A DNA stretch of 64,000 bases from Janthinobacterium tructae (GCF_006517255.1 NZ_CP041185.1:124001-188000); one strand, 5' to 3'. Shown: positions 50,028 to 59,050, counted from the stretch's first letter. Translations and numbers: made by a program. The notes: a model not told the origin generated them from the letters alone.

Positions 50028-51602
50028 CTATTTGAAGGCCTTGATGACGGCATCGAGCTTGACCTTGAGCGATTTGTCGTGCGCCTGGATGGCCGGCACT
50101 GCGCGCTGCACGCCGAGCAGCTGGTAGACGGCTGTCTGCGCCGCGCGCACCGAGTATTCCACGGTGAAGACGACATCGTCGGCGATTTCCACGAACTGGC
50201 TGACGAAGGCCAGGTTGACGGAGCTGGCCGGCACGGGCAGCGGGCGGTCGCTCTTTGCGCGGGGCATGAACATGCTGGTGATGTAGGGCATGCGGCAGGG
50301 AATGCAGTTTGCCGTGGCCATGATGTCGAGGTCGAAGTTCAGGTGGCCGCACAGCTCGCGCAGGATGTCTTCGCCGCTGCATTCGGACATGGGCTTGGCG
50401 ACGAAGTTGCCGATGCGGTCAGGGTGCAGCGCATAGCCCCAGAATACTTGCACGCCCTCGGGCTGGCCGGCGAAATGGGGCTGGTGCGCCAGCACGACGG
50501 ACATGAACCAGTTGCTGTCCTTGAAGGTGACGAGGCCGCCCGTGCCCGCGCTGTTGCCCGTGAATTGCTCCATCCTGTCAAAGAAGGCGCTGTCTTTCAA
50601 AGTGACCGTGTACGAGGCCCAGTACGATTCGGGGATGCTGCTGTTGAAGGCGGCTGGACGGCCCAGCGCCGGGCGGCCTTCGGCCAGCTTTTCCCACAGG
50701 CGCCAGCCCTGGCTGTCGTTTTTCGTGCGCTTGGCCGGTGCGCTGTGCATGCTGCCATAGCTGGAGGCATCCGTCATCGAGGCGTTCTGGAAAAACACCA
50801 GGTCGCCAGCGGCGACGGGAATCACGTCGGCCAGGCCGCGCCGCTGGCAGTGCAGGGCGGTGGCAGTCAGGCGGCCTTCGGGTTCCTGTACCTCGATATC
50901 GGTCACCGTGCAATCCATGATGATGTTGACGCCTTGCTCCTGCAGCCACGCGACCAGCGGGCGCACCAGCGAGTCGTACTGGTTGTAGACGGTGCGCTTG
51001 ACGCCGGCCAGGGTTTCGATGCGCGAAAATTCCATCATGAAGCGGTGCAGATAGCGCTTGAACTCGACGGCGCTATGCCAGGGCTGGAAGGCAAACGTGG
51101 TGGCCCACATGTACCAGAACTTGGTGTCGAAGAATTCGGGCGAGAGCCAGTCCGTGATGGCGCTGCTGCCCAGCGTGTCTTCATCGGCTTCCGTCAGCTT
51201 CAGCAGTTCCAGCCTGTCCTGCATGGAAAAGCCCATGCTGCTGACATCGACCTTGAAACGGTTGCGGTCGACCAGACGCGCGCGCGAGTGGGGAATGTGC
51301 CGTTCGTTGAAGGCGATGGTTTCATCGTAGACGCTCTGGCCCGCATGTTCGAGCGAAGGGATGCTCTTGAACAGATCCCAGGTGCACTCGTAATTGTCGG
51401 TGGTCAGCATGCGCCCGCCGCGCAAGGTATAGCCATCCTCGGCATTGCCGCCGCCATCGAGGCTGCCGCCCGTCACGGGCGATGTTTCGAAGATGGTGAT
51501 GTTGCTACCTTGCATGCCGCCGTCGCGTATCATGAAGGCGGCCGCAGCCAGTGAGCCGATGCCGCCGCCGACCAGGTAGGCTTTTTTGTTTGTATTGGTC
51601 AT
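50028..51602 (-). CDS. ohyA: Oleate hydratase
   Basis: A 524-residue FAD-dependent enzyme that adds water to the cis-9 double bond of oleic acid to give 10-hydroxystearate. The dinucleotide fold is LVGGGIGSLAAAAFMIRDGG at the N-terminus. The family signature TLRGGRMLTTDNYECTWDLFKSIPSL and the ENSx-like substrate region are present, and the C-terminal PVPASSVNLAFVSQFVE is diagnostic. The length is slightly below the family norm. Start 51602 follows GGGGA. It is monocistronic by spacing. Confidence 0.92.
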   Translation of the reverse strand: MTNTNKKAYLVGGGIGSLAAAAFMIRDGGMQGSNITIFETSPVTGGSLDGGGNAEDGYTLRGGRMLTTDNYECTWDLFKSIPSLEHAGQSVYDETIAFNERHIPHSRARLVDRNRFKVDVSSMGFSMQDRLELLKLTEADEDTLGSSAITDWLSPEFFDTKFWYMWATTFAFQPWHSAVEFKRYLHRFMMEFSRIETLAGVKRTVYNQYDSLVRPLVAWLQEQGVNIIMDCTVTDIEVQEPEGRLTATALHCQRRGLADVIPVAAGDLVFFQNASMTDASSYGSMHSAPAKRTKNDSQGWRLWEKLAEGRPALGRPAAFNSSIPESYWASYTVTLKDSAFFDRMEQFTGNSAGTGGLVTFKDSNWFMSVVLAHQPHFAGQPEGVQVFWGYALHPDRIGNFVAKPMSECSGEDILRELCGHLNFDLDIMATANCIPCRMPYITSMFMPRAKSDRPLPVPASSVNLAFVSQFVEIADDVVFTVEYSVRAAQTAVYQLLGVQRAVPAIQAHDKSLKVKLDAVIKAFK

Positions 51603-51737
51603 GTTTTTCCCCTGAATGTGAGCGCATCCGCATGCGCGAAAGGCTTCCAAGCGGCACGGCTGATGTCGTGCCATATTTGCCTATTTTACAACGCAAGGGG
51701 GAGACTCGGCGAAAAAATAGAGCGTTCGTTCGGTTTT

Positions 51738-52277
51738 TCAGGCGCCAGCGTGTTCCTTGCGCCGTTCAAAGTACAGCAGATCCGACCAGGCATCCTGGAA
51801 GCGCATGGCTTTTTCCGAGTGGCCATATTGGTGAAAGCCGTTGCGCTGCATGACGGCGATCGAAGCCAGGTTTTGCGGCCGCGCTGTCGCTTCCACGCGC
51901 CACAGTTCCAGTGTGCCGAAGGCCTCTTCCAGCAACAGGGCGACCACGCGCGTGGCGTAGCCGCGTCCGCCGAACCGTTCGCCGATGCGATAACCGAGCG
52001 TCGCCTTGTTGAAGTAGGGGCGCATGACGGCCGTCAGATTGACCCTGCCGATGATTTGTCCGTCCTGCTTGGCCAGATACTGGTAAGCGAGGTCTTGCTG
52101 GCGCTCGCGCTGCGCCTGCTCGATGGCGGCGGCGATGGCTTCCTGGTGATAATAGGACGGTGCGCGAGCCGTGACCCAGCGTTCAAAATACGCACGGTTG
52201 TCCAGTTCGAAGGCCAGCAAGGCGGGAAGGTCGGCGCTGGAGGGCGGGAGCAACTGAAGGCGGTCGAGGTCTGGCAT
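51738..52277 (-). CDS. GNAT-family acetyltransferase (RimJ/RimL-like)
   Basis: A 179-residue acetyltransferase. Motif A for acetyl-CoA is ATLGYRIGERFGGRGYATRVVALLLEEAF, and ELWRVEATARPQNLASIAVMQRNGFHQYG is the typical C-terminal part of the RimJ/RimL group that acetylates protein N-termini or small amines. The acceptor cannot be read. It is divergent from a VOC gene. Confidence 0.85.
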   Translation of the reverse strand: MPDLDRLQLLPPSSADLPALLAFELDNRAYFERWVTARAPSYYHQEAIAAAIEQAQRERQQDLAYQYLAKQDGQIIGRVNLTAVMRPYFNKATLGYRIGERFGGRGYATRVVALLLEEAFGTLELWRVEATARPQNLASIAVMQRNGFHQYGHSEKAMRFQDAWSDLLYFERRKEHAGA

Positions 52278-52358
52278 GGAATCGTGTCGGAAAGCGATAC
52301 GCCATTATAATCAGCTGGCGCATTTCGCCGCACATGCTTGAATTCATGAAGGAGCAGC

Positions 52359-52751
52359 ATGCTGTCCCATCTCTGCCTCGGCACCAACGACTTTCCCCGC
52401 GCCTACGCCTTCTACACGGCCCTGCTGGGAGAACTCGATTTGATCGAAAAATTCCATGATCCGGCCCAACCCTGGGCCGGCTGGATGGCGCGGGACGTGC
52501 CGCGCCCCCTGTTCGTGCTGACGGCGCCGCACGACGGCTTGCCGGCGACGCCCGGCAATGGCCAGATGACAGCCTGGCTGGCGGCCAGCCGCGCCCAGGT
52601 GGACCGCAGCTACCAGGCCGCGCTGGCGCTGGGCGCCGTGTGCGAGGGGCCACCGGGCTTGCGGCCCCATTACCACGCCAATTATTATGGCGCCTACTTC
52701 CGCGACCTCGACGGCAACAAGCTGTGCGTCTGCTGCCACGCCGAGGAATGA
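52359..52751 (+). CDS. VOC-family protein
   Basis: A 130-residue VOC-fold protein. It starts with the strand LSHLCLGTNDFPRAYAFYTALLGEL, with His as likely metal ligand. It ends NYYGAYFRDLDGNKLCVCCHAEE, where the usual Glu metal ligand is replaced by a Cys-rich segment (KLCVCCH). This may change or abolish metal binding. AAGGAG precedes the ATG. Its stop directly abuts the stop of the convergent DinB-like gene. Confidence 0.8.
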   Translation: MLSHLCLGTNDFPRAYAFYTALLGELDLIEKFHDPAQPWAGWMARDVPRPLFVLTAPHDGLPATPGNGQMTAWLAASRAQVDRSYQAALALGAVCEGPPGLRPHYHANYYGAYFRDLDGNKLCVCCHAEE

Positions 52752-53336
52752 TTAACGCGGGCCCCAGACGTCGTTTTCTGTCCAGCCCAGTTCCAGGAAA
52801 TCCTGCGCCCGCTCGTCCGCTTCGCCGGCGCAATAGAACTCGTCGAGCTGGGGCGCTTCGATGCGCGTGCCGGCCAGCATGGCGTGCACTTGCCCCCGGT
52901 GGTGGATCTGGTGCTGGAACACATGCGCCAGCATGCGCTGGCGCGTGTCGATTTGCGGATTGTCGCGCAGGATCATCACGGGCCGCGCCAGGTCCGCATC
53001 GCACAGGCTGCGGCAATGGGCGATCAGGCGCAGATCCGAGGCGCGCTGCGCCGCGTGCAGGGCCGTGCAGTCGGTGAACGGTTCGTCCTTTTCAAAGAAG
53101 ACATAGCAGTCGGCATGGGGCGCTGCGCCGCGCAGCTCGCGTTCGAGCGCGTCGAGATAAAACCAGTCGCACGTCAGTATGTGGTTCAGGGTGAGCTGGA
53201 TGGTGGGGAAAAAGCTGACGCGCGTGGCCTGGAACTCGGCCTGGGTCAGCTGCCCGCAAGCCTTCAGCAGGCGGTGGTTGGCCCAGGCGTTGTTATACGC
53301 CTGGCTGGTGATGTAGTGCGCAAGTGGATTGTTCAT
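52752..53336 (-). CDS. DinB-family metal-binding protein
   Basis: A 194-residue four-helix protein of the DinB/YfiT fold. The expected metal-binding histidines are visible in LTLNHILTCDWF and in HVFQHQIHHRGQVHAML. Such proteins are often thiol-dependent transferases. NNAWANHRLLKACGQL near the N-terminus is typical. The frame is open further upstream, but the ATG at 53336 fits the family start. The ribosome site is weak. Confidence 0.82.
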   Translation of the reverse strand: MNNPLAHYITSQAYNNAWANHRLLKACGQLTQAEFQATRVSFFPTIQLTLNHILTCDWFYLDALERELRGAAPHADCYVFFEKDEPFTDCTALHAAQRASDLRLIAHCRSLCDADLARPVMILRDNPQIDTRQRMLAHVFQHQIHHRGQVHAMLAGTRIEAPQLDEFYCAGEADERAQDFLELGWTENDVWGPR

Positions 53337-53500
53337 ATTGGATCGCTGGTCGAGCAGGGCAGGGTGTATGTCGTGCCACTTTAGCATGTTGCAGCAGGTG
53401 GACAAAGCGCTCACGCCAGCCGCACCAGCGCTGCTGTCATCAAGTAAAATCACGGAGCGAACTTCGCGATAATGATGCATACAGGGCTTGGGATAGCAAA

Positions 53501-54487
53501 ATGGGCTGGATAGGAAAATTACTGAACGGCGGCGACGAAAAAAACAAGCCTGCGCCGGTCACGGCAGCGGCGGCGCCCGAGGCGACGCTGCAGCCAGCCA
53601 CCATCACCGAAATCGATGCCATGTACTACCGCTGGCTGGCGGCTGCGGGTTCGGCGCAGGCTCCGGCGGAGACTGAACAGAAGATTCTGGACGAATTGGC
53701 GCGCCTGGTGCGTGAACCGATCGCTGGCGCTGCGCTGGTGCCGCGCATTCCAGCCATCATTCCGCAGTTGATGCGTACCTTGCAAGATGAAAACATGAGC
53801 GCGGCCAAGCTGTCGGCCCAGCTGGCCCAGGATGTGCTGCTGGTCGCCGAGGTTTACCGCGAAGCGAACCGGCCCTGCTACCAGTCGCGCTACAACGCCA
53901 GCCCGTCGATCAACAACATGGAAGGCGCCATCATGCTGCTCGGGCAAAACGGCATGCGCATGCTGCTCGCCCGCGTCGCCTTCCGTCCCATCGTCAGCAT
54001 GCAGAGCGGCGGGCTGACCGTGCGCACGGCGCCGCTGATCTGGCGCCAGTCCGAAAAATGTGCACTGGCGGCCAGCCTGGTCGCGCCGACGATGCATGCC
54101 AACGCTTTCGATGCCTATCTCGCGGGGCTGATGGCCAATGTCGGCCTGGTGGTGGCGTTCCGGCTGATCGACCAGATGCATGGGCCCGATGCCTTCCCGC
54201 AATCGGACGCCTTCATTGCGCAGGTGTTTGCGCAAGCGCGCATCTTGTCGGTACGCATCGCCGAATTGTGGGAGTTTCCCCAGTCCGTGACCCGCGCGAT
54301 CGGGCAGGCGGGCGTCGATGCCAATGCCGATCCGCAGGCGCAGGCGCTGGCGCTGGGCGAGCGCTTGAGCAAGCTGCGCATGCTGGCCGATAGCGGCCGC
54401 TTTCCTGCCGACGATCCTTTCGTGACGACTGGACTCGGCAAGAGTGAGCTGCTGGCGTTTGGCAAACTGGCCGACGACGACGAGTGA
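53501..54487 (+). CDS. HDOD-domain signalling protein
   Basis: A 328-residue cytoplasmic protein. After a linker of about 35 residues, an HDOD domain (a non-catalytic relative of HD phosphohydrolases) spans about 75-290: LVREPIAGAALVPRIPAIIPQLMRTLQD, SPSINNMEGAIMLLGQNGMRMLLA and AYLAGLMANVGLVVAFRL. These proteins act as scaffolds in motility, c-di-GMP and stress signalling. It starts at the ATG at 53501. No partner gene is adjacent. The 3' end converges on livF. Confidence 0.82.
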   Translation: MGWIGKLLNGGDEKNKPAPVTAAAAPEATLQPATITEIDAMYYRWLAAAGSAQAPAETEQKILDELARLVREPIAGAALVPRIPAIIPQLMRTLQDENMSAAKLSAQLAQDVLLVAEVYREANRPCYQSRYNASPSINNMEGAIMLLGQNGMRMLLARVAFRPIVSMQSGGLTVRTAPLIWRQSEKCALAASLVAPTMHANAFDAYLAGLMANVGLVVAFRLIDQMHGPDAFPQSDAFIAQVFAQARILSVRIAELWEFPQSVTRAIGQAGVDANADPQAQALALGERLSKLRMLADSGRFPADDPFVTTGLGKSELLAFGKLADDDE

Positions 54488-54513
54488 TGCCAGCTGCGTG
54501 CAGCTGATATCAC
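54484..54513. terminator. Hairpin between convergent HDOD and livF genes
   Basis: GTGAT (54484-54488) pairs with ATCAC (54509-54513), and inside it CAGCTGC (54491-54497) pairs with GCAGCTG (54500-54506). The structure overlaps the HDOD stop and touches the livF stop. There is no long T-run, so it may act as an mRNA 3' end for both rather than as a classical terminator. Confidence 0.4.
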
Positions 54514-55215
54514 TCAGCGTGCAAAATAGAGTTCGTGCAGGTGCTCCAGGTCGACGTCAAGCGCAGCCTGCGACAGCGCCACTTTGCCGCTTTGCATCAG
54601 GTAGACGTGATCGGCCACGCCCACGGCGCGCGCCGTGTTCTGTTCGACGAGGATGATGGTACGCCGGCCGTCGTTCAGGCGCGCGAGGATCTCGAACAGT
54701 TCGTTGACCACCAGCGGCGCCAGTCCCAGCGAAGGCTCGTCGATGATCAGCAGCGACGGGTCCGACATCAGGCCGCGCGCCATCGCCAGCATCTGCGCTT
54801 CGCCGCCGGACAATGAACCGGCCAGTTGGCGGCGCCGTTCGTGCAGGCGCGGGAACATGGCGTAGGCTTCGGCCAGGCGCGCCGGCATGTGGCTGCGGTG
54901 CTCTTTCGGGAAGGCGCCCATGATCAGGTTTTCTTCCACACTCATGTCGCGAAACGTCATGCGCCCCTCGGGGATCATGGTGACCCTGGCGTCGCTCATC
55001 TTCCAGGTGGGCGTGCCGTTGATGGCCACGCCGTCGAGCGCGATGCTGCCCGCACCCACGGGCAGCAGCCCCATGATGGCGCGCAGCAGCGTGGTCTTGC
55101 CGGCCCCGTTCGGGCCGATGATGGTGGTCAGCTTGCCCTTCTGAATGGACAGCGACACATCCCACAGCACATTGATGGCGCCATAGCCGGCGCGCAGATT
55201 TTCTATCTCAAGCAT
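54514..55215 (-). CDS. livF: Branched-chain-type ABC transporter ATPase
   Basis: A 233-residue LivF-type ATPase. Walker A is GPNGAGKTT, the signature is LSGGEAQMLAMARGL and Walker B is LLIIDEPSLGLAP. The LivF-specific segment MIPEGRMTFRDMSVEENLIMGAF is present. With LivG it powers uptake through LivH and LivM. It is the last gene of the minus-strand operon and overlaps livG by eight bases. Confidence 0.9.
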   Translation of the reverse strand: MLEIENLRAGYGAINVLWDVSLSIQKGKLTTIIGPNGAGKTTLLRAIMGLLPVGAGSIALDGVAINGTPTWKMSDARVTMIPEGRMTFRDMSVEENLIMGAFPKEHRSHMPARLAEAYAMFPRLHERRRQLAGSLSGGEAQMLAMARGLMSDPSLLIIDEPSLGLAPLVVNELFEILARLNDGRRTIILVEQNTARAVGVADHVYLMQSGKVALSQAALDVDLEHLHELYFAR

Positions 55216-55921
55216 GGGCTGCCCCTGTATAACTTTCGATGACGGCCGGATCGCGGAAGACGGCGTCCGGCGTGCCGTCGGCGATCAGCTGGCCAAAATT
55301 GAGCACGGCCACGCGCTGGCACAGATTGCTGATGGTTTCGATGTCGTGTTCGATCATGACGATGCCCACGCCAAAGGCGGCGTGCAAGTCCTTCAGCATG
55401 CCCATGAAGCGGCGCTTGCCGTTCGTTTCCAGGCCGGCCAGCACTTCATCGAGCAGCAGCAGTTTCGGATTGGTGGCCAGCGCCTTGGCCACCTCCAGCG
55501 CCTTCAATTCCGTCAGCGCCAGTTCGCTGGCCGCATCGCGCCCGGCCTTGTCAAGCAGGCTCGTAAAATCGAGGATTTCATCGATCTTGCGCATGTCGAC
55601 CTTGCCGGTGCCGAAGCGCTGCGCCACGACGAGGTTTTCGCGTACCGTCAACTCATGCATGGGCTGCGGAATCTGGAAGGTGCGGCCCAGTCCCAGGCGT
55701 GCGCGCTGGTACATGGGCGTGGCCATGATGTCGCGTCCTTCGAAGCGGATGCTGCCGCTGGTAGGGCGCACCAGGCCGGAAATCGCATTGAACAGCGTGG
55801 TCTTGCCGGCGCCATTCGCGCCCACCAGGCCGATCACGTCGTGGCTGCCCACCTTTAAGGTGACGGAATCGACGGCCGTCAGGCCGCCGAAGCGCACGGA
55901 CACATTATCGAGTTCAAGCAT
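55208..55921 (-). CDS. livG: Branched-chain-type ABC transporter ATPase
   Basis: A 237-residue LivG-type ATPase. Walker A is GANGAGKTT, and the LivG-specific GLGRTFQIPQPMHELTVRENLVVA and MLKDLHAAFGVGIVMIEHDIETISNLCQRV are visible. The usual LSGG signature is altered: the region reads ASELALTELKALEVAKALATNPKLLLLDEVLAGLE, lacking the SGG core, while Walker B is retained. This is a notable deviation for an ABC ATPase. It overlaps livF and livM by eight bases each. Confidence 0.85.
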   Translation of the reverse strand: MLELDNVSVRFGGLTAVDSVTLKVGSHDVIGLVGANGAGKTTLFNAISGLVRPTSGSIRFEGRDIMATPMYQRARLGLGRTFQIPQPMHELTVRENLVVAQRFGTGKVDMRKIDEILDFTSLLDKAGRDAASELALTELKALEVAKALATNPKLLLLDEVLAGLETNGKRRFMGMLKDLHAAFGVGIVMIEHDIETISNLCQRVAVLNFGQLIADGTPDAVFRDPAVIESYTGAAHA

Positions 55922-56897
55922 GTGCTTTCTCCTTCGCTTTCTCCTTGACCAGCGCTTTTTTCAGCCATTTTTGCAGCAGCGGCAGCAGGCCGTTCGGACT
56001 GAAGACGATCATCGCCACCAGCAGCACGCCCAGCACCAGCTGGTGTCCCGTGGGGATCAGCGACTTGAAAATCAGCTGGTCGACCAGGTAGACCACCACG
56101 GCGCCCAGCACGGGGCCGAGTATGGTGCGGTAACCGCCGAAGATGGCCGCCACGATCGGCAAGGTCACCCACAGGCTGTTGAAGGCGTAGTCCGGCTCCA
56201 GGAAGTTGATGTAATGGGCGTTGAAGGCGCCGAACAGGCCCGCCATGAAGGCCGACACGAGCAGCATCGCGCCTTTCAGCAGGGTGCTGTTGACGCCGAC
56301 GACGCGCGTGGCGTCTTCGCTGTCGTGCATGGCGCGCAGGGCGATGCCGTAATGGCTGGCGCGGATGCGGTTGTAGGCAAACGCGCAGCACACCACCAGG
56401 GTCAGCACCACCAGGTAGGCGCCCGTCTTGCTGGCCAAATCAAAACCGAAGACGGTAGGTAAAGCCGGAATATTGTTGATGCCGCCGGCGCCGCCCGTCA
56501 CCGAGCTCCATTCCGTGGCCAGGATGCGGAAGATGTGCGCGTAGGCGAGGATGGCCAGCGCAAAATACGGCCCGCGCAGCCGCAGCACGGGCAGCATGAT
56601 GACGGCGGCGATGGCCGCGCCCGCGCCACCGAGCAGCATGGCGGCAAATACGGGCACGCCCAGTTTCACGGTCGTGAGGGCGGAGACATACGCGCCCACG
56701 CCGAAGAACGCGGCATGGCCGAAGCTGACCATGCCGCCCAGATTGCCCAGCAAGGCCCAGGACATGGCCACGCCGCCGATGATCAGGGCCGCCACCACCA
56801 TGCTCATCACATACTGGTTGCCGCCCAGGGCCAGCGGCACGGCGATATACGCGGCCAGCAGCAAACCGGCCGTTGAAAGGAAAGTTGAGCGCTTCAT
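55914..56897 (-). CDS. livM: Branched-chain-type ABC transporter permease
   Basis: A 327-residue inner-membrane permease with about ten hydrophobic segments. LivM markers are LLGNLGGMVSFGHAAFFGVGAYVSALTTVKLG, LRLRGPYFALAILAYAHIFR and YNRIRASHYGIALRAMHDSEDATRVVGVN (the ATPase contact region). The C-terminus is a Lys-rich tail. The start overlaps the livH stop by four bases. Confidence 0.88.
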   Translation of the reverse strand: MKRSTFLSTAGLLLAAYIAVPLALGGNQYVMSMVVAALIIGGVAMSWALLGNLGGMVSFGHAAFFGVGAYVSALTTVKLGVPVFAAMLLGGAGAAIAAVIMLPVLRLRGPYFALAILAYAHIFRILATEWSSVTGGAGGINNIPALPTVFGFDLASKTGAYLVVLTLVVCCAFAYNRIRASHYGIALRAMHDSEDATRVVGVNSTLLKGAMLLVSAFMAGLFGAFNAHYINFLEPDYAFNSLWVTLPIVAAIFGGYRTILGPVLGAVVVYLVDQLIFKSLIPTGHQLVLGVLLVAMIVFSPNGLLPLLQKWLKKALVKEKAKEKAHA

Positions 56898-57766
56898 CCG
56901 CGCCTCCGTTGTGCGCCGAACAGGCCGTTCGGCATGATGAACAGCACCAGCAGGAACAGCACCATGCCGGACAATTCCTGCAGCGCGGAGCTGGCCAGGG
57001 TGACGGTCAGTGCTTCGGCCACGCCCAGCAGCACGGCGGCCAGCAGCACGCCGGGGATGGAGCCGATGCCGGCCAATACCGTGATGATGAAGGCTTTCAC
57101 CGTCAGCGCGCCGCCGTAGGCGGGCTGGATCACGCCATAGCTGAACAGGGCGACGCCGGCGAAGGCGGCCAGGATGCCGGCGACCAGGAAGGACACCAGT
57201 TCCGTGCGGCCCGGGTCGATGCCCATCAGCTTGGCCGCATCGCGGTTGCTGGACACGGCGCGCACGGCGCGGCCATACCAGCTGGTGGCAAGCCAGCGCC
57301 ACAGGGCCGCCATCAGCACCAGGCTGACGCCAAAGAAAATGACTTCGCTGCGCATGCTGAAAAACGGGCCGATCTCGATGCCTTCCTGCAGCCAGGTCGA
57401 CGAAGTCGAACGGATATCGGCCTTCCACACCAGCAAAATGAAATTGGTGAGTATCACGCCGATGCCGTAGGTGAGGATCAGCGAATTGATTTCGCGGTCT
57501 TTCTTGATGCGGCTGACGATCAGATACACGCCCACGGACGTCAGGCTGACGATCACCAGCGCGATGGGAATGGCGAACATGGGCCCCAGGCCCAGGCCCG
57601 ACTCCACGCTGTAGGCAATATAGGCGGCCAGCAGCACCAGTTCGCCGTGCGCCAGGTTGATCACTTTCATGGTGCCGAAGACCAGCGCCAGTCCCAGTGC
57701 GATCAGGGCGTAGGAGCCGCCCTGCAGCAAGCCCGAATACAGGGCTTGCAAGATTAATTCTGTCAT
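56894..57766 (-). CDS. livH: Branched-chain-type ABC transporter permease
   Basis: A 290-residue inner-membrane permease with about eight hydrophobic segments. LivH markers are LLQGGSYALIALGLALVFGTMKVINLAHGELVLLAAYIAY, WYGRAVRAVSSNRDAAKLMGID (ATPase contact) and GVIQPAYGGALTVKAFIITVLAGIGSIPGVLLAAVLLG. It lies 117 bases after the binding-protein gene, with two hairpins in between, and overlaps livM. Confidence 0.9.
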   Translation of the reverse strand: MTELILQALYSGLLQGGSYALIALGLALVFGTMKVINLAHGELVLLAAYIAYSVESGLGLGPMFAIPIALVIVSLTSVGVYLIVSRIKKDREINSLILTYGIGVILTNFILLVWKADIRSTSSTWLQEGIEIGPFFSMRSEVIFFGVSLVLMAALWRWLATSWYGRAVRAVSSNRDAAKLMGIDPGRTELVSFLVAGILAAFAGVALFSYGVIQPAYGGALTVKAFIITVLAGIGSIPGVLLAAVLLGVAEALTVTLASSALQELSGMVLFLLVLFIMPNGLFGAQRRRG

Positions 57767-57798
57767 GTCGTCATCCCGTCAGGCAGCCCTGGCGCCGC

Positions 57799-57860
57799 GT
57801 GTACACAGCGCGTACACTGCGCAGAACTGCCGTTCATCGGTGCGCGCCCGGCAGGCGCGC
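57799..57860 (-). promoter_or_regulatory. Two intercistronic hairpins between the binding-protein gene and livH
   Basis: GTGTAC (57799-57804) pairs with GTACAC (57812-57817), and GCGCGCC (57842-57848) pairs with GGCGCGC (57854-57860) around a five-base loop. They lie just downstream of the binding-protein stop as read. Such stems commonly stabilise the 5' cistron and lower expression of the permease genes. Confidence 0.45.
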
Positions 57861-57883
57861 GCATGTGCAGCGGGAGGCTGCTG

Positions 57884-59050
57884 TTACCAGGGCAGGGCTG
57901 GATAGGCCAGCTTGCCCGTCGCGTGTTCTTTCGGCCAGACGATCACCACTTTCTTGTCCTGGTGCTGCGCCATGCGGTGCACGAAGTTCTGGTTGTCGCC
58001 ATTCGCGGCGAACTGGACCCGGCCGATCAGGGTTTCGCGGTCCGTCTTGCGCATTTCCTCGGCCACGCCGCCTTTTTTGATGGTGCCCTTGTCGGCCGCG
58101 CGCGCGATGGCTTCGAACAGCAGCATCGACTGCACATAGCCGAACTGGCCCAGGTAGTCTGGCTCCTTCTTGTACAGCTGCTTGTAGGCATCACTGAAGG
58201 CCTTGCCGTCGGCTGTCTTGAATTCCGTGGGGAAGGGCAGCAGGGCCGTGCCGAATACATTCGGCATCAGGTCGGGGAAGTCGGCCGCCATTTTCGGCGT
58301 GGCCAGCGACCATACGCCCACCATGGCCTTGATTTTTGGTTTGAGCACGCGGGCGGCGCGGATGATGCCCACGTAATCGTTTTCGTAGCCGACCATGGCC
58401 ACCACTTCCGATTTATCCTGCAGCTTGATCTTGTTGATGATGGGCTTGAAGTCGGTAATGGCCGGGTCGAACGAGTGCGTCGTCACCTTCACGCCTTTGG
58501 CCGTCAGGGCTTTCTCCACGTCCTTCGCCAGGCCCGTGGTGGCGTCCTTGGTCGAATACACGATGGAGACGGACTTGGCGCCCACGTCCTGCAGTAGTCC
58601 CAGCATGGCTTTCTCATAGCCGGCCGTGTTATTGATGCGGAAAAAATTCTTGCGCCCGCTGGCCACCAGGCTGTCGTCCACGCCGCCCGAGGTGATGTAG
58701 ACCAGGCCCAGTTTGTTCGCCGTGTCCGAGGCGGGCGAGATATTGTTCGAACCATAGCCGCCAGTGATGGCCACCACGCCCTGGCTGGCCAGCTTTTCCA
58801 CGGCGGCGATGGCCTTGGCGGGCGCCGATTCGTCGTCGACGGTGATGATCTTGATGGTGTGCTTGCCGTTGGTCTTGTTGAAGACCTCGGCCGCGACCAT
58901 GATCCCCTCCTGCATGCCGGCGCCGACCCGCGCCAGGTTGCCCGTCAGCGGGATTTCCGCGCCGACCAGGAATTCGTCGGCGCTGGCCTGCGTCATCCAG
59001 GCGCTGGCAACCAGCGCTGCCATGGCGATGCGTGTGTAGGTGCGTTTCAT
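57884..59050 (-). CDS. Branched-chain-type ABC transporter binding protein
   Basis: A 388-residue periplasmic protein with a signal peptide (residues 5-24, ending AQASAD) and a Leu/Ile/Val-binding-like fold. Visible parts are LVGAEIPLTGNLARVGAGMQEG, ITGGYGSNNISPASDTANKLGLVYI and SVSIVYSTKDATTGLAKDVEKAL. The ligand pocket (GGYGSNN) differs from classical leucine binders, and its company with an acyl-CoA synthetase and dehydrogenase suggests a carboxylic acid ligand. It heads the transport part of the operon. Confidence 0.88.
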   Translation of the reverse strand: MKRTYTRIAMAALVASAWMTQASADEFLVGAEIPLTGNLARVGAGMQEGIMVAAEVFNKTNGKHTIKIITVDDESAPAKAIAAVEKLASQGVVAITGGYGSNNISPASDTANKLGLVYITSGGVDDSLVASGRKNFFRINNTAGYEKAMLGLLQDVGAKSVSIVYSTKDATTGLAKDVEKALTAKGVKVTTHSFDPAITDFKPIINKIKLQDKSEVVAMVGYENDYVGIIRAARVLKPKIKAMVGVWSLATPKMAADFPDLMPNVFGTALLPFPTEFKTADGKAFSDAYKQLYKKEPDYLGQFGYVQSMLLFEAIARAADKGTIKKGGVAEEMRKTDRETLIGRVQFAANGDNQNFVHRMAQHQDKKVVIVWPKEHATGKLAYPALPW

